Assembly: GCF_014252255.1 (NCBI RefSeq)
Contig: NZ_CP059213.1
Location: forward strand, 558,001 to 622,000
DNA: 64,000 nucleotides
Direction: 5' to 3'
From: Blattabacterium cuenoti
GTDB taxonomy: Bacteria; Bacteroidota; Bacteroidia; Flavobacteriales; Blattabacteriaceae
Below, piece after piece: positions 46,644-55,692 of the stretch. The notes beneath the pieces are model-generated. The model did no database searches, had not been told where the DNA came from, and saw nothing but the letters and a program-made list of their open reading frames with translations. The translations under genes were made by a program, and so were the position numbers. The first letter of the stretch is position 1; each line of letters starts with the position of its first letter.

Positions 46644-47654
46644 TTAATTTATAGAATGCATATAATCAATAAGATCAACTAATTTTGTAGAATAACCAAC
46701 TTCATTATCATACCAAGAAATTATTTTTAAAAAATTAGGATTTAACATTATACTAGAATTTGCATCAAAAATAGAAATTCGATCATCTCCTATAAAATCT
46801 GATGAAACAACCGATTCTTCTGTATATCCTAGTATACCTTTTAATATAGTTTCAGAAGATTTCTTCATACAGTATTTAATTTTATCATAATTAGTACTAT
46901 TTTTTAAACGAACTGTAAAATCTAATACAGATACATCTGAAATAGGAACTCTAAAGGCCATACCAGTTAATTTTCCATTTAAACTTGGTATAATTTTTCC
47001 AACAGCATTAGCTGCACCTGTAGATGATGGAATTATATTAATTAACGAAGATCTTCCCGCTCTCCAATCTCTTGTAGAAACAGAGTCTACTACTTTTTGA
47101 ATAGCAGTGGAAGCATGTATAGTAGTCATTAATCCCTCTAATATTCCAAAATTATCATTTAAAACTTTTACAATTGGAGATAAACAATTTGTAGTACAAG
47201 AAGCATTTGATACAATATTTTGACTTTTTTTTATTTTTTTATGATTCACCCCCATAACAAACATAGGAATATCATCTTTAGGAGGAGCTGATAAAATAAC
47301 TTTTTTAGCTCCTGATTTTAAATGTGCATTAGCTAAATCTTTTGTTAAAAATAATCCAGTTGATTCAACAACATATTCTACATTTAAATTTCCCCAATTT
47401 AATTTACTAGGATCTTTTTGATTAGTTACTTTTATACGTTTTTCTTCATTAAATACTAAATAATTTTCATCTTCTATTCTAATTTTTCCTTTAAAAGAAC
47501 CATGAACAGAATCATATTTTAATACATAAGCTATGTATTCTATAGGAACTAGATCATTTATAGATATAATTTCAATATTTTTTCTTCTTAAGGAAGATAA
47601 TAAAACTAGTTTTCCTATTCTACCAATACCATTTATTCCTATTTTAATAGACAT
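46644..47654 (-). CDS. gapA: Glyceraldehyde-3-phosphate dehydrogenase
   Basis: Glycolytic/gluconeogenic enzyme oxidising glyceraldehyde 3-phosphate with NAD+. The 336 residues begin with the Rossmann motif KIGINGIGRIGKL. The acidic-side residues at SINDLVP fit NAD binding, the catalytic Cys153 is in SNASCTTNCLSP, and SSTGAANAVGKIIP, AFRVPISDVSVLDFT and SWYDNEVGYSTKLVDL complete the domain. It follows lepA by 35 nt on the same strand. With PckA it suits gluconeogenic flux. Confidence 0.97.
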   Translation of the reverse strand: MSIKIGINGIGRIGKLVLLSSLRRKNIEIISINDLVPIEYIAYVLKYDSVHGSFKGKIRIEDENYLVFNEEKRIKVTNQKDPSKLNWGNLNVEYVVESTGLFLTKDLANAHLKSGAKKVILSAPPKDDIPMFVMGVNHKKIKKSQNIVSNASCTTNCLSPIVKVLNDNFGILEGLMTTIHASTAIQKVVDSVSTRDWRAGRSSLINIIPSSTGAANAVGKIIPSLNGKLTGMAFRVPISDVSVLDFTVRLKNSTNYDKIKYCMKKSSETILKGILGYTEESVVSSDFIGDDRISIFDANSSIMLNPNFLKIISWYDNEVGYSTKLVDLIDYMHSIN

Positions 47655-47689
47655 ATATTAAATAATTTTTTATTGATTATTTTATAAAA

Positions 47690-49483
47690 TTAATTTTTAA
47701 CTTTCAAAAAAGTCATAAAAGCAGATGAAGGTATTTCCACTTTTCCTATTTTTCGCATTTTTTTCTTTCCTTTTTTTTGTTTTTCTATAAGTTTTTTTTT
47801 ACGAGTAAAATCTCCTCCATAACACTTATCAGTTACATTTTTTCTCAAAGCTTTAATAGTTTCTCTTGCTATAATTTTTCCATATACAGAAACTTGAATA
47901 GGAATACTAAATTGATGTTTTGGAATCAAAGTAGATAGTTCTTGACATATTTTTTTAGCTAAAATGAAAACTTTAGTTTTATGAACTAAAAGAGATAAAG
48001 GTTCTATTTTTTCATGATTAATCAATACTGTTATTTTCCTTAAATCTGAATTTTTATAACCAATAAAACTATAATCAAAAGAAGCATATCCTTTAGATAT
48101 TGTTTTCAATTTATCATAAAAATCAAATACAATTTCAGATAAAGGCATTTCAAATATAATTTTTATTCTTTCAGATGTTAAATAATTTTTATTATCAATC
48201 ATTTTACCACGTTTTCCAATACATAAAGATATTACATTTCCTATATAAATATTTTTAGTAATAATAGAAACTAAAACATAAGGTTCTTCTATTTTTTTAA
48301 ATTTTTCCATTTCTGGAAAATCTGAAGGATTACTAACTACAATAGTTTTATTATTTTTTAAATGGACTTTATAAGAAACATTAGGAAATGTAAGGATAAC
48401 AGAAATATTATATTCACGTTCTAAACGATCCTTAACTATTTCCATATGAAGTAATCCTAAAAAACCACAGTAAAAACCAAAACCTAAAGCAGGAGATGAT
48501 TCACTCTTAAAAGAAAGAGACGCATCATTTAAATGTAATTTTTCCATAGAAGAACGTAACTCCTCATATTTATCAGAATCAACTGGATAAATACTTGCAA
48601 AAACCATAGGTTTAACTTCTTCAAATTTTTCAATAGCTTTTTCTGCCGGATTATTAGCATCTGTTATTGTATCACCTACTTTAACCTCATAAGTATTTTT
48701 TATTCCAGAAACAACATAACCAACATCTCCTGTATTAATTCTATTTTTAGAAATATGTTTTAATTTTAATGTACCTATTTCATAAGCAGAATAAATTTTT
48801 CCCGTTGACATAAATCGTAATTTTTGTCCTTTTTGAATAGAACCATTTTTTACTCTAAAAAAAACTTTAATTCCTGTAAATGGATTATATAAAGAATCAA
48901 AAATAATAGCTTGTAAAGGTGCTTTTGTATCTCCTTTTGGAGAAGGAATACATGTTACAATTTTTTCTAAAATATGATGAATTCCTAATCCATTTTTAGC
49001 ACTAACAGGAATAATATCTTCCATTTTACATTGGACTAATTCCATTATCTCTTCCATAACTTCGTCATAAGTAGAACATGATAAATCAATTTTATTCAAA
49101 ATTGGTATAATAACAAGATTTTTTTTCAAAGCTAAAGAAAGATTAGATATAGTTTGAGCTTGTACACTCTTAGTACAATCTACAACGAGTAAAGCACCTT
49201 CACAAGCAGCAATAGAACGTGATACTTCATATGAAAAATCTACATGACCAGGTGTATCTATTAAATTTAATATATATACTTTCCCATTATATTTATATTC
49301 CATTTGAACAGCATGACTTTTTATAGTTATTCCACGTTCTCTTTCTAAGTCCATATCATCTAATAACTGATTTCTGTTTTTTTTTGAAATAGTTTTTGTA
49401 AATTCTAATAAACGATCTGCTAATGTACTTTTACCGTGATCTATATGTGCAATAATACAGAAATTACGAATATTATGAATCAT
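47690..49483 (-). CDS. lepA: Elongation factor 4 (LepA)
   Basis: Ribosome-associated GTPase linked with back-translocation or initiation quality. The 597 residues show G1 IAHIDHGKSTLADRLLEF near 10-27, G2 ERERGITIKSHAV, G3 LIDTPGHVDFSYEVSRS and G4 ILNKIDL. EF-2-like domains follow, then the LepA-specific C-terminus with KCYGGDFTRKKKLIEKQKKG. All domains are present. The tRNA-Arg gene lies 39 nt upstream. Confidence 0.97.
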   Translation of the reverse strand: MIHNIRNFCIIAHIDHGKSTLADRLLEFTKTISKKNRNQLLDDMDLERERGITIKSHAVQMEYKYNGKVYILNLIDTPGHVDFSYEVSRSIAACEGALLVVDCTKSVQAQTISNLSLALKKNLVIIPILNKIDLSCSTYDEVMEEIMELVQCKMEDIIPVSAKNGLGIHHILEKIVTCIPSPKGDTKAPLQAIIFDSLYNPFTGIKVFFRVKNGSIQKGQKLRFMSTGKIYSAYEIGTLKLKHISKNRINTGDVGYVVSGIKNTYEVKVGDTITDANNPAEKAIEKFEEVKPMVFASIYPVDSDKYEELRSSMEKLHLNDASLSFKSESSPALGFGFYCGFLGLLHMEIVKDRLEREYNISVILTFPNVSYKVHLKNNKTIVVSNPSDFPEMEKFKKIEEPYVLVSIITKNIYIGNVISLCIGKRGKMIDNKNYLTSERIKIIFEMPLSEIVFDFYDKLKTISKGYASFDYSFIGYKNSDLRKITVLINHEKIEPLSLLVHKTKVFILAKKICQELSTLIPKHQFSIPIQVSVYGKIIARETIKALRKNVTDKCYGGDFTRKKKLIEKQKKGKKKMRKIGKVEIPSSAFMTFLKVKN

Positions 49484-49522
49484 AATAAATAAAATTAATT
49501 ATATGATAAAATAATAGAATAA

Positions 49523-49595
49523 TAACCTTGAAGGGATTCGAACCCATACCATAGAAATCGGAATCCTATATTCTTTCCTATTAAACTACAAGGTT
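49523..49595 (-). tRNA. tRNA-Arg (anticodon CCG)
   Basis: Read on the minus strand, 73 nt fold with acceptor AACCTTG/CAAGGTT, a weak D-stem GTTT/GAAT, anticodon stem TAGGA/TTCTA around loop TTCCGAT (anticodon CCG), T-loop TTCGAAT with one T-T mismatch in its stem, and A73. CCA is not encoded. The first two bases are also the last two of the pth stop codon. It is unusually AT-rich and weakly paired, as often seen in reduced genomes. Anticodon assignment depends on this hand-made fold. Confidence 0.85.
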
Positions 49596-50166
49596 ATTTG
49601 AGATTATTGTTATTAAATATATTCATTGTTTTTTGAATTCCATTTTTTATAAATGAAAATATTATTTTCATACCTATATCTAATTTAGATAATAAATAAT
49701 CTATTTCTTCATTTTTCCAATTTTCTAATACATAATAATTAATTTTTTTTTTAAAATGATTATTAATTCCAAAACGAAGACGTGCATAATGTGATGTTCC
49801 TATTTCTTTTTCTATACTTTTTAATCCATTATGACCTCCACTACCTCCTTGACTTTTTAAACGAAAATCACCAAAATTTAAATAAATATCATCAGATATT
49901 ATAAGAATATTTTTTAATAAAATTTTTTTTTGTATCATCCAATATTTAACAGAAATACCACTATTATTCATCCAAGTAGAAGGTTTTAAAAAAATAATTG
50001 ATTTATGATCATAAATAAACTCAGAAATAAATCCTAATTTTTTTTTTGAAAAAAAAATAGAATATTTTTTAGAAATTTGATCTAAAATAAAAAATCCTAA
50101 ATTATGTCTTGTTTTTTCATAAAAAAATCCAGGATTTCCTAATCCTATTATTAAAAATTTATCCAT
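49594..50166 (-). CDS. pth: Peptidyl-tRNA hydrolase
   Basis: Frees tRNA from dropped-off peptidyl-tRNA. In 190 residues the start FLIIGLGNPGFFYEKTRHN contains the conserved Asn and the catalytic His in TRHNLGF. LKPSTWMNNSGISV, LIISDDIYLNFGDFRLK and GGSGGHNGLKSIEKEIGT follow, all diagnostic. Length is normal. Its TAA stop at 49594-49596 shares two bases with the tRNA-Arg gene, so the tRNA is probably processed from the same transcript. Confidence 0.96.
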   Translation of the reverse strand: MDKFLIIGLGNPGFFYEKTRHNLGFFILDQISKKYSIFFSKKKLGFISEFIYDHKSIIFLKPSTWMNNSGISVKYWMIQKKILLKNILIISDDIYLNFGDFRLKSQGGSGGHNGLKSIEKEIGTSHYARLRFGINNHFKKKINYYVLENWKNEEIDYLLSKLDIGMKIIFSFIKNGIQKTMNIFNNNNLK

Positions 50167-50180
50167 TTTTTTTTAAAAAA

Positions 50181-51056
50181 TTAATGAATAATTTCATATA
50201 CGGTAATACCGATATTTGACGGAGATTTCACTATATGTATTCCACTTTTTTCCATTATTTTCATTTTTACTTGTGCTGTTTCTATTTTTTTACCTATAAT
50301 AGCCCCAGCATGTCCCATTATTTTTCCTTTAGGCGCTGTTTGTCCTGCTATAAAACCTATTATTGGTTTTTTTTTATTCAATTTTTTTATATATTCTGCA
50401 GCTTCAATCTCTAAACTTCCTCCTATTTCTCCAATCATAACAATACATTCTGTTTCTTGATCATCTAAAAATAATTTTATAATATCTTTCATACTCATTC
50501 CAATAATAGTATCTCCTCCTATACCAATAGCTGTGGAAATTCCATGCCCATATTTAATAATTTGATCTGCTGCTTCATAAGTAAGAGTCCCTGATCTAGA
50601 TATTATACCTATTTTACCTTTTTTTCTAAAAACTGAATTAGGCATAATTCCTACTTTAGATTTTTCTGGAGAAATAATTCCAGGACAATTTGGACCAATT
50701 AAACAAGATTTTCTTTTTTTTAAGAAAGATTTTACTTTAATTATATCCGAAACAGGTATTCCTTCTGTAATACAAACAATTAATTCAATATCAGAGAATA
50801 CAGATTCTAAAATGGCATCTGAAGCAAAAGGAGAAGGAACAAAAATAACACTTACATTTCCTCCTGTTTTTTGAACTGCTTCTTCAACAGTATTAAAAAT
50901 AGGAACTCCTAAATAAAATTGACCTCCTTTTCCTGGAGTAACTCCACCTACTATAGATGTTCCATAATTAATCATTTGTTCAGTATGAAATAACCCCTCT
51001 TTTCCAGTTAATCCTTGTACAATAACTTTAATATTTTGATCTATTAAAATACTCAT
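50181..51056 (-). CDS. sucD: Succinyl-CoA ligase subunit alpha
   Basis: TCA-cycle enzyme converting succinyl-CoA to succinate with nucleotide triphosphate formation. The 291 residues show CoA-binding [17 protein letters not shown] near 13-29, [20 protein letters not shown], and the phosphorylated active-site His in [11 protein letters not shown]. The beta subunit (sucC) is not in the window. It sits 14 nt upstream of pth and 28 nt downstream of efp on the same strand. Confidence 0.96.
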   Translation of the reverse strand: MSILIDQNIKVIVQGLTGKEGLFHTEQMINYGTSIVGGVTPGKGGQFYLGVPIFNTVEEAVQKTGGNVSVIFVPSPFASDAILESVFSDIELIVCITEGIPVSDIIKVKSFLKKRKSCLIGPNCPGIISPEKSKVGIMPNSVFRKKGKIGIISRSGTLTYEAADQIIKYGHGISTAIGIGGDTIIGMSMKDIIKLFLDDQETECIVMIGEIGGSLEIEAAEYIKKLNKKKPIIGFIAGQTAPKGKIMGHAGAIIGKKIETAQVKMKIMEKSGIHIVKSPSNIGITVYEIIH

Positions 51057-51084
51057 AATTTTTTTTCTAATTTATGAAAAATTT

Positions 51085-51648
51085 TTACTCTCTAATTCTT
51101 TCTATATAAGATCTATTATCCGTATTAATTTTAACAAAATCTCCTATATCTATAAAAGAAGGAACCAATAATTTAATTCCTGTTTCTAAAATAGCAATTT
51201 TATTGGTATTATTAATAGTATATCCTTTTTTTACAATTTCTGTATGTTTTACTTTTAAAATAACCGTAGAAGGCATCTTTAAAAATAAAAAAATCTTTTC
51301 TTTTTCATTTTTAATATGAAAAAAAATAGTAATCCTCATTCCCTCTTTTAAAAAATCTATATTTTTAATTAGTTTTTTTTCTATTTGTATTTGATCATAA
51401 TTTATTTCATTCATGAAATAAAAAAAATTTTTTTCTTTATATAAATACTGATAAAAATTAGATTCTACTTTTACTTCTTTAATTTTATGTTTTGATGAAA
51501 AGTTATTTTCTAAAATATTACCTGTAATTATATTTTTTAATTTAGTTCTTATAAAAGCATATCCTTTTCCTGGTTTTACATGAAGAAAATCAATTATTTT
51601 ATATACTTCTTTATTCCATTGTATATATAAACCTTTTTTAATCTTCAT
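51085..51648 (-). CDS. efp: Elongation factor P
   Basis: Helps the ribosome through polyproline stretches. The 187 residues begin MKIKKGLYIQWNKEVYKI; the acceptor loop HVKPGKGYAFIRTKL places the conserved Lys at 28. The OB domains follow, ending TDNRSYIERIRE, typical of flavobacterial EF-P. The N-terminus is a few residues shorter than in free-living relatives. In flavobacteria lpxA precedes efp and an lpxD-like gene follows it; both are missing here. Confidence 0.94.
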   Translation of the reverse strand: MKIKKGLYIQWNKEVYKIIDFLHVKPGKGYAFIRTKLKNIITGNILENNFSSKHKIKEVKVESNFYQYLYKEKNFFYFMNEINYDQIQIEKKLIKNIDFLKEGMRITIFFHIKNEKEKIFLFLKMPSTVILKVKHTEIVKKGYTINNTNKIAILETGIKLLVPSFIDIGDFVKINTDNRSYIERIRE

Positions 51649-51662
51649 TTTTTTTTTTAATA

Positions 51663-52982
51663 TTATTCGTAATTTTTAGTTATTTTAGCCATAACTTCAG
51701 CTTCTACTACAAGTTTATTATTTACATACCCTCTTCCTTGCATATGAACTATTCCTCTTTTCAATGCTTCTAATAAATCTACTTGAAAAATAATGATATC
51801 TCCAGGTACTATTTTATGTTTAAATTTAACTTTGTCTATTTTTAAAAAATAAGTAGAATATAATTCAGGATTATCTAATTTATTTAATATAAGTATTCCT
51901 CCTACTTGAGCTATAGCTTCTATTTGTAAAACACCAGGCATAATTGGTTCTTTTGGAAAATGTCCTATAAAAAAAGATTCATTCATAGTTACATTTTTAA
52001 CTCCTGTTATACTATTTTCTGTTAAATCTATAATTTTATCTACCATAAGAAATGGAGGTTTATGAGGTAAAATTTTCATAATTTTTTTGATATCTAAAAT
52101 AGGTTTACTTGCTAAATTCAATTTAGGAATATCATTTTTTTTGAATTTTTTAACTTTTTTAATTATTTTTTTTAAAAATTGCATAATAATATAATTATCT
52201 GGCTTATAAAAAATTAATTTACCTTTTAATTTAGCTCCTATTAAAGTTAAAAAACCTATAATATCTAAAATAAAATGTTTAGCTATTTCATTAGATTCTT
52301 GAAAATTAACATCAAAAAAAGAAAAAAAAGGAGACATAAATTTTTTTTTTCTTTCCAATTGATTTTTTAATAAAAAATTATTTTTTTTTTCATGAATAAT
52401 ACAAAAATTTTTTGAATTAGCTATTTTTTCTTTAAATTGATTGATACTTTTTAGTATTGCATTTTGTATATTCATAAATTTTGATTCAAAATCTATAATA
52501 CTTATAATTTCAAGTTTTTTAGAAGGTAAAGCTATAATTAATGATCCTGTTTTTTTATTTTCATAATAAATAATTTCTTTTATTGAATAATATTTTCTAT
52601 TTGCAGTTTGTTCTATAACTCCAACTTTTTCAATTGCTTCTACAAAAAATTTAGAAGAACCATCCATTATTGGAATTTCTATATTATCTAATTCTATAAT
52701 AATATTATCTAAATCCATTCCAGTAAGAGCAGCGAGAATATGTTCAATTGTATAAATTTTAAATCCATTTTTTTCTAAAATAATACCTTGATCTATTCTT
52801 TTTTTTAATAAAAAATAAAAATGAGCTTTTATACAAAATTTTTCTTTTATATCTGTTCTTATAAAAATAAATCCTGTATGTTCTGGAGCAGGTTTAAAAG
52901 TAATAGTTACTTTTTTTTTAGTATATAAACCGAATCCCTGTAAAGAAATTTTTTTTGTAATAGTTTTTTGTTTATCAAACAT
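51663..52982 (-). CDS. lpxC/fabZ: LpxC-FabZ fusion with degenerate LpxC half and intact FabZ half
   Basis: Bacteroidetes fuse the lipid A deacetylase LpxC (about 1-280) with 3-hydroxyacyl-ACP dehydratase FabZ (about 290-439). FabZ looks fully functional: LPHKPPFLMVDKI, then FFIGHFPKEPIMPGVLQIEA with catalytic His341 and Glu355. In LpxC the first half is recognisable (TIEHILAALTGMDLDNI with Glu80 and His81; EIPIMDGSS), and zinc ligands His236 and Asp240 persist. By position, however, E. coli Lys239, Asp246 and His265 correspond to Phe237, Phe244 and Asn263, and the stretch around 195-230 is eroded. FabZ serves the FabF/FabG/ACP pathway encoded in this window. Confidence 0.92.
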   Translation of the reverse strand: MFDKQKTITKKISLQGFGLYTKKKVTITFKPAPEHTGFIFIRTDIKEKFCIKAHFYFLLKKRIDQGIILEKNGFKIYTIEHILAALTGMDLDNIIIELDNIEIPIMDGSSKFFVEAIEKVGVIEQTANRKYYSIKEIIYYENKKTGSLIIALPSKKLEIISIIDFESKFMNIQNAILKSINQFKEKIANSKNFCIIHEKKNNFLLKNQLERKKKFMSPFFSFFDVNFQESNEIAKHFILDIIGFLTLIGAKLKGKLIFYKPDNYIIMQFLKKIIKKVKKFKKNDIPKLNLASKPILDIKKIMKILPHKPPFLMVDKIIDLTENSITGVKNVTMNESFFIGHFPKEPIMPGVLQIEAIAQVGGILILNKLDNPELYSTYFLKIDKVKFKHKIVPGDIIIFQVDLLEALKRGIVHMQGRGYVNNKLVVEAEVMAKITKNYE

Positions 52983-53091
52983 ATAATAAGAAATTTATTC
53001 CCTTTTTTTAGGATTTCAATTTTATTAAAAAAAATATTTAAAAAAAATAAAAAAATTTATGTAATTTACTAATCGTTTATTTTTTTAAAAT

Positions 53092-53170
53092 ATGAATTTT
53101 TTAAGACGTATTATTTTTTTTTTATAGGTTTTATTATTGGTATTTTAATTTTATTTTTTTTATTAAAATA
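53092..53170 (+). pseudogene. Possible remnant of a small single-span membrane protein
   Basis: From ATG 53092 the frame reads MNFLRRIIFFL and stops within a T10 tract (53114-53123). Adding one T would extend it as a membrane helix, IGFIIGILILFFLLK, to a TAG at 53169. The shape (short positive N-terminus, then one helix) resembles many small flavobacterial membrane proteins, but no family can be named. The rest of the 52983-53216 spacer shows nothing else. Chance is a real alternative in DNA this T-rich. Confidence 0.25.
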
Positions 53171-53216
53171 GAAAAAATAGTATAAATAAAAATTTTTTAA
53201 GTAAAAGTAAAATAAT

Positions 53217-53366
53217 ATGAAAAGAACATATCAACCTTCTAATAGAAAAAAAGTTAATGTTCATGGGTTTATGAAAAGAATGAATACAAAAGCAGGACGT
53301 ATGATTATATCTAATAGAAGAAAAAAAGGAAGAAAAAAATTAGCAGTTTCTAATTATAAAAAATAA
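53217..53366 (+). CDS. rpmH: 50S ribosomal protein L34
   Basis: A 49-residue gene. It begins [18 protein letters not shown] and continues with [20 protein letters not shown] and GRKKLAVSN, the L34 signature throughout, with typical very basic composition. The TAA stop is at 53364-53366, 5 nt from the end of the convergent M14 peptidase gene. No dnaA or rnpA is adjacent, unlike the common bacterial arrangement, but Bacteroidetes often separate them. Confidence 0.96.
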   Translation: MKRTYQPSNRKKVNVHGFMKRMNTKAGRMIISNRRKKGRKKLAVSNYKK

Positions 53367-53371
53367 TCAAA

Positions 53372-54535
53372 TTAAAAAATATTAAAATATTCTATATCTC
53401 CAATTTTTGGATAATTTTTTCCATAAAAAGTTTGTCCTGGTAGAATAAATTCTTCATAAGCAAAAAAATTTGATAAATCTCCTATATCAACAATCTTATA
53501 AACAAAAGAAAGATTTTTTTTATCAAAATTGAATTTTTCAAAATTCATTAATCCTATATCTATTATAAACTTATCATTGTTTTTTTTGATTTGAATTTTT
53601 CGATAAATTTTATCTAATAAAATATTTTTATTTTCTGGAATAGAAAAATAAAATTTATAATTTTTTTCAAGATTATCTTTTTGATAAGAAATAAAATAAA
53701 ATCCTGCAATAATAGATAAAAAATTATATTTTCTTATTTTTTCTTTTTGATTATCTTTAGGATAATTTCCTGCTTCAAATAATACACAAGGATAACCTCC
53801 TTTTTGTAAAGTATCTCCAGTTGCTGTAGGATAAAAATTATCAGAAAATCGACCAATTGATCCAATATTAGGTAATACTTTTTGTATTTCTTTTGTAATA
53901 AAATATATAATTGCCATAGATTTTTTTCTAGAAGAAAAAAAATTAATATCTTTTTTTACAGAAACAGAAGGTGATAAAAAAGATAAAATAGCAGGATTAA
54001 AATATTTATCCCCTACATTGTATATACTTCTTTGATCATGTAAGTTAAAAAGAATATGAGGTTTATATTTATAAATTTGTTGAAAAAGAATTTTTATTTC
54101 TGGAGATTGTAAACGAATTGCATCTCTATTTAAATCAATATTTATTGCATTTCTTCTTTGAAATTTTTCAGATCCATCAGGATTTAACATTGGAATATAA
54201 AAAATAGTTAAATTTTTTCTGAAAAATTGAACTAAATCATGATCTTTTTGTTTTGAAAAAAAATGAAAAATATCAAACATAGATTTTGTTCCTGTAGTTT
54301 CATTTCCATGCATTTGAGACCAAATAAATATTTTAATTTTTCCAACTCCCCATTGAATTTGAAAAATTTTTCTTTTTTCTATAGATAAACCTATAGGATT
54401 AATAGAGCATATATTATTATATTTTTCAATAATTTCTAATAAATTACAGTATCTAAATATTTTAGAAGGTTTTATACTATGATCTTTAAAAAATTCATAA
54501 TTATGAAATATAGATTTAATATTAAATAACGACAT
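53372..54535 (-). CDS. M14-family zinc carboxypeptidase-like protein
   Basis: The 387 residues show the M14 zinc site: His76 and Glu79 in SQMHGNETTG and His166 in LFNLHDQRS. Substrate-binding Asn136/Arg137 are in DLNRDAIRL, and the catalytic Glu254 is in VLFEAGNYP. All are intact, so it should be an active metallopeptidase. There is no signal peptide (MSLFNIKSIFHNYEFF), suggesting a cytoplasmic location. Peptidoglycan peptides or host-derived peptides are possible substrates; neither is shown by the sequence. It is convergent with rpmH. Confidence 0.85.
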   Translation of the reverse strand: MSLFNIKSIFHNYEFFKDHSIKPSKIFRYCNLLEIIEKYNNICSINPIGLSIEKRKIFQIQWGVGKIKIFIWSQMHGNETTGTKSMFDIFHFFSKQKDHDLVQFFRKNLTIFYIPMLNPDGSEKFQRRNAINIDLNRDAIRLQSPEIKILFQQIYKYKPHILFNLHDQRSIYNVGDKYFNPAILSFLSPSVSVKKDINFFSSRKKSMAIIYFITKEIQKVLPNIGSIGRFSDNFYPTATGDTLQKGGYPCVLFEAGNYPKDNQKEKIRKYNFLSIIAGFYFISYQKDNLEKNYKFYFSIPENKNILLDKIYRKIQIKKNNDKFIIDIGLMNFEKFNFDKKNLSFVYKIVDIGDLSNFFAYEEFILPGQTFYGKNYPKIGDIEYFNIF

Positions 54536-54787
54536 ATTTTTTTTATTTTTTCTTTAAAAGAATTATATATTTATTTTTTTATGTAAAAAAATAAATAAAA
54601 ATGAAAAAATTACAAAAAATAATAAATAATAAAAAATGAATTATAATTACTAAATTAAAATTAAATGATTTTATAAATCATTAATATATTAATATCTAAA
54701 TATTAAATTGTATTTTAGATATAAATGATATATAATTTCATATTATATATATTATATATATGAACAGGAAAAAATGAATTTTTTATT
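54536..54787. other. 252-nt AT-rich divergent spacer
   Basis: Longest gene-free stretch in the window, between the M14 peptidase and CPBP protease genes, which point away from each other, so it should hold both promoters. No convincing TAnnTTTG box, RNA gene or conserved frame is seen. Near 54740-54762 a run of alternating A and T (TATTATATATATTATATATA) precedes an ACAGGAAAAA ribosome-binding-like sequence. Confidence 0.4.
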
Positions 54788-55588
54788 ATGAAGAATTATT
54801 TTAAAATAAATTACATAGAGTCTTTTTTATTAATAGTTGCATTTACTGCTTTAAATTTTTTTAATGTAATTTTTAGAAAATTATTAATTTCTATTAATTT
54901 ACCTGATAATATGATATTTTCAATATCATATACTTTACCTTTTCTATTCTTATTTATTTTTATTTCTCATCAATCTCAAAAAAAAAATATTTTTATAGAT
55001 CTCTCTATGAGATTTTCACCATGGTATACTTATATTATTATTTTTTGCATGATGTTTTGTATGATTATTATTAATGAATATATTTCTTCATTTCTTCCTA
55101 GAGAAGGACCTATATTAGGAAATATGTATAAAGAAATTGAAGAATTTTTAAAAAAAGAAATAAAAAATACAATTCCTTTTTTTTCAACCACAATATTACT
55201 AGCCCCTATATGTGAAGAAGTTCTTTTTAGAGGAATTATTTTAAATGGAATGTTAAAAAATAAAATACATCCAATTAAAGCTATCTTATTTTCTTCATTT
55301 TTATTTGGATTAACTCATATGAATCCATGGCAATTTGTAGGTGGTCTTATTATTGGATCTTTTATAGGATATATTTATTATGTCACATCTTCTATTATAA
55401 ATTGTATATTATTACATATTTTTAATAATTCTTTTGCCATATTGAGTATGTTTTTTTTCATAAAAAATGAAAATATTATTTCACAAAAACAAGATAAAGA
55501 GCCTAATTTTTTATTAATTTTAATAACTTCTTTCACTATAATAATAATAGGTTCGATTTTTTTATTTAAAAAAAGAAAACAATTATGA
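54788..55588 (+). CDS. CPBP-family intramembrane metalloprotease
   Basis: Integral membrane protein of 266 residues with about seven hydrophobic segments. The CAAX/ABI (CPBP) motifs are all present: Glu143-Glu144 in ICEEVLFRGI, His177 in GLTHMNPWQF, and His210 with Asn213-214 in LLHIFNNS, forming the intramembrane active site. Bacterial members are linked with peptide processing or stress tolerance, mostly unproven. It ends with a membrane span and KKRKQL. Confidence 0.88.
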   Translation: MKNYFKINYIESFLLIVAFTALNFFNVIFRKLLISINLPDNMIFSISYTLPFLFLFIFISHQSQKKNIFIDLSMRFSPWYTYIIIFCMMFCMIIINEYISSFLPREGPILGNMYKEIEEFLKKEIKNTIPFFSTTILLAPICEEVLFRGIILNGMLKNKIHPIKAILFSSFLFGLTHMNPWQFVGGLIIGSFIGYIYYVTSSIINCILLHIFNNSFAILSMFFFIKNENIISQKQDKEPNFLLILITSFTIIIIGSIFLFKKRKQL

Positions 55589-55692
55589 AAAACTTTTTTT
55601 TATAAAAAAAAATTATATGAAATAAATATTGATAATAAAAATTTAATTTTTAAAAAATTAATTTATTTTCTAAATAAAAGAAATTTTTGATA

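Noticed and set aside
54700-54770. Alternating AT stretch as a replication origin or DNA-unwinding element
   Set aside because: No DnaA-box cluster, iterons or origin-linked genes are adjacent; such runs are expected at this base composition.
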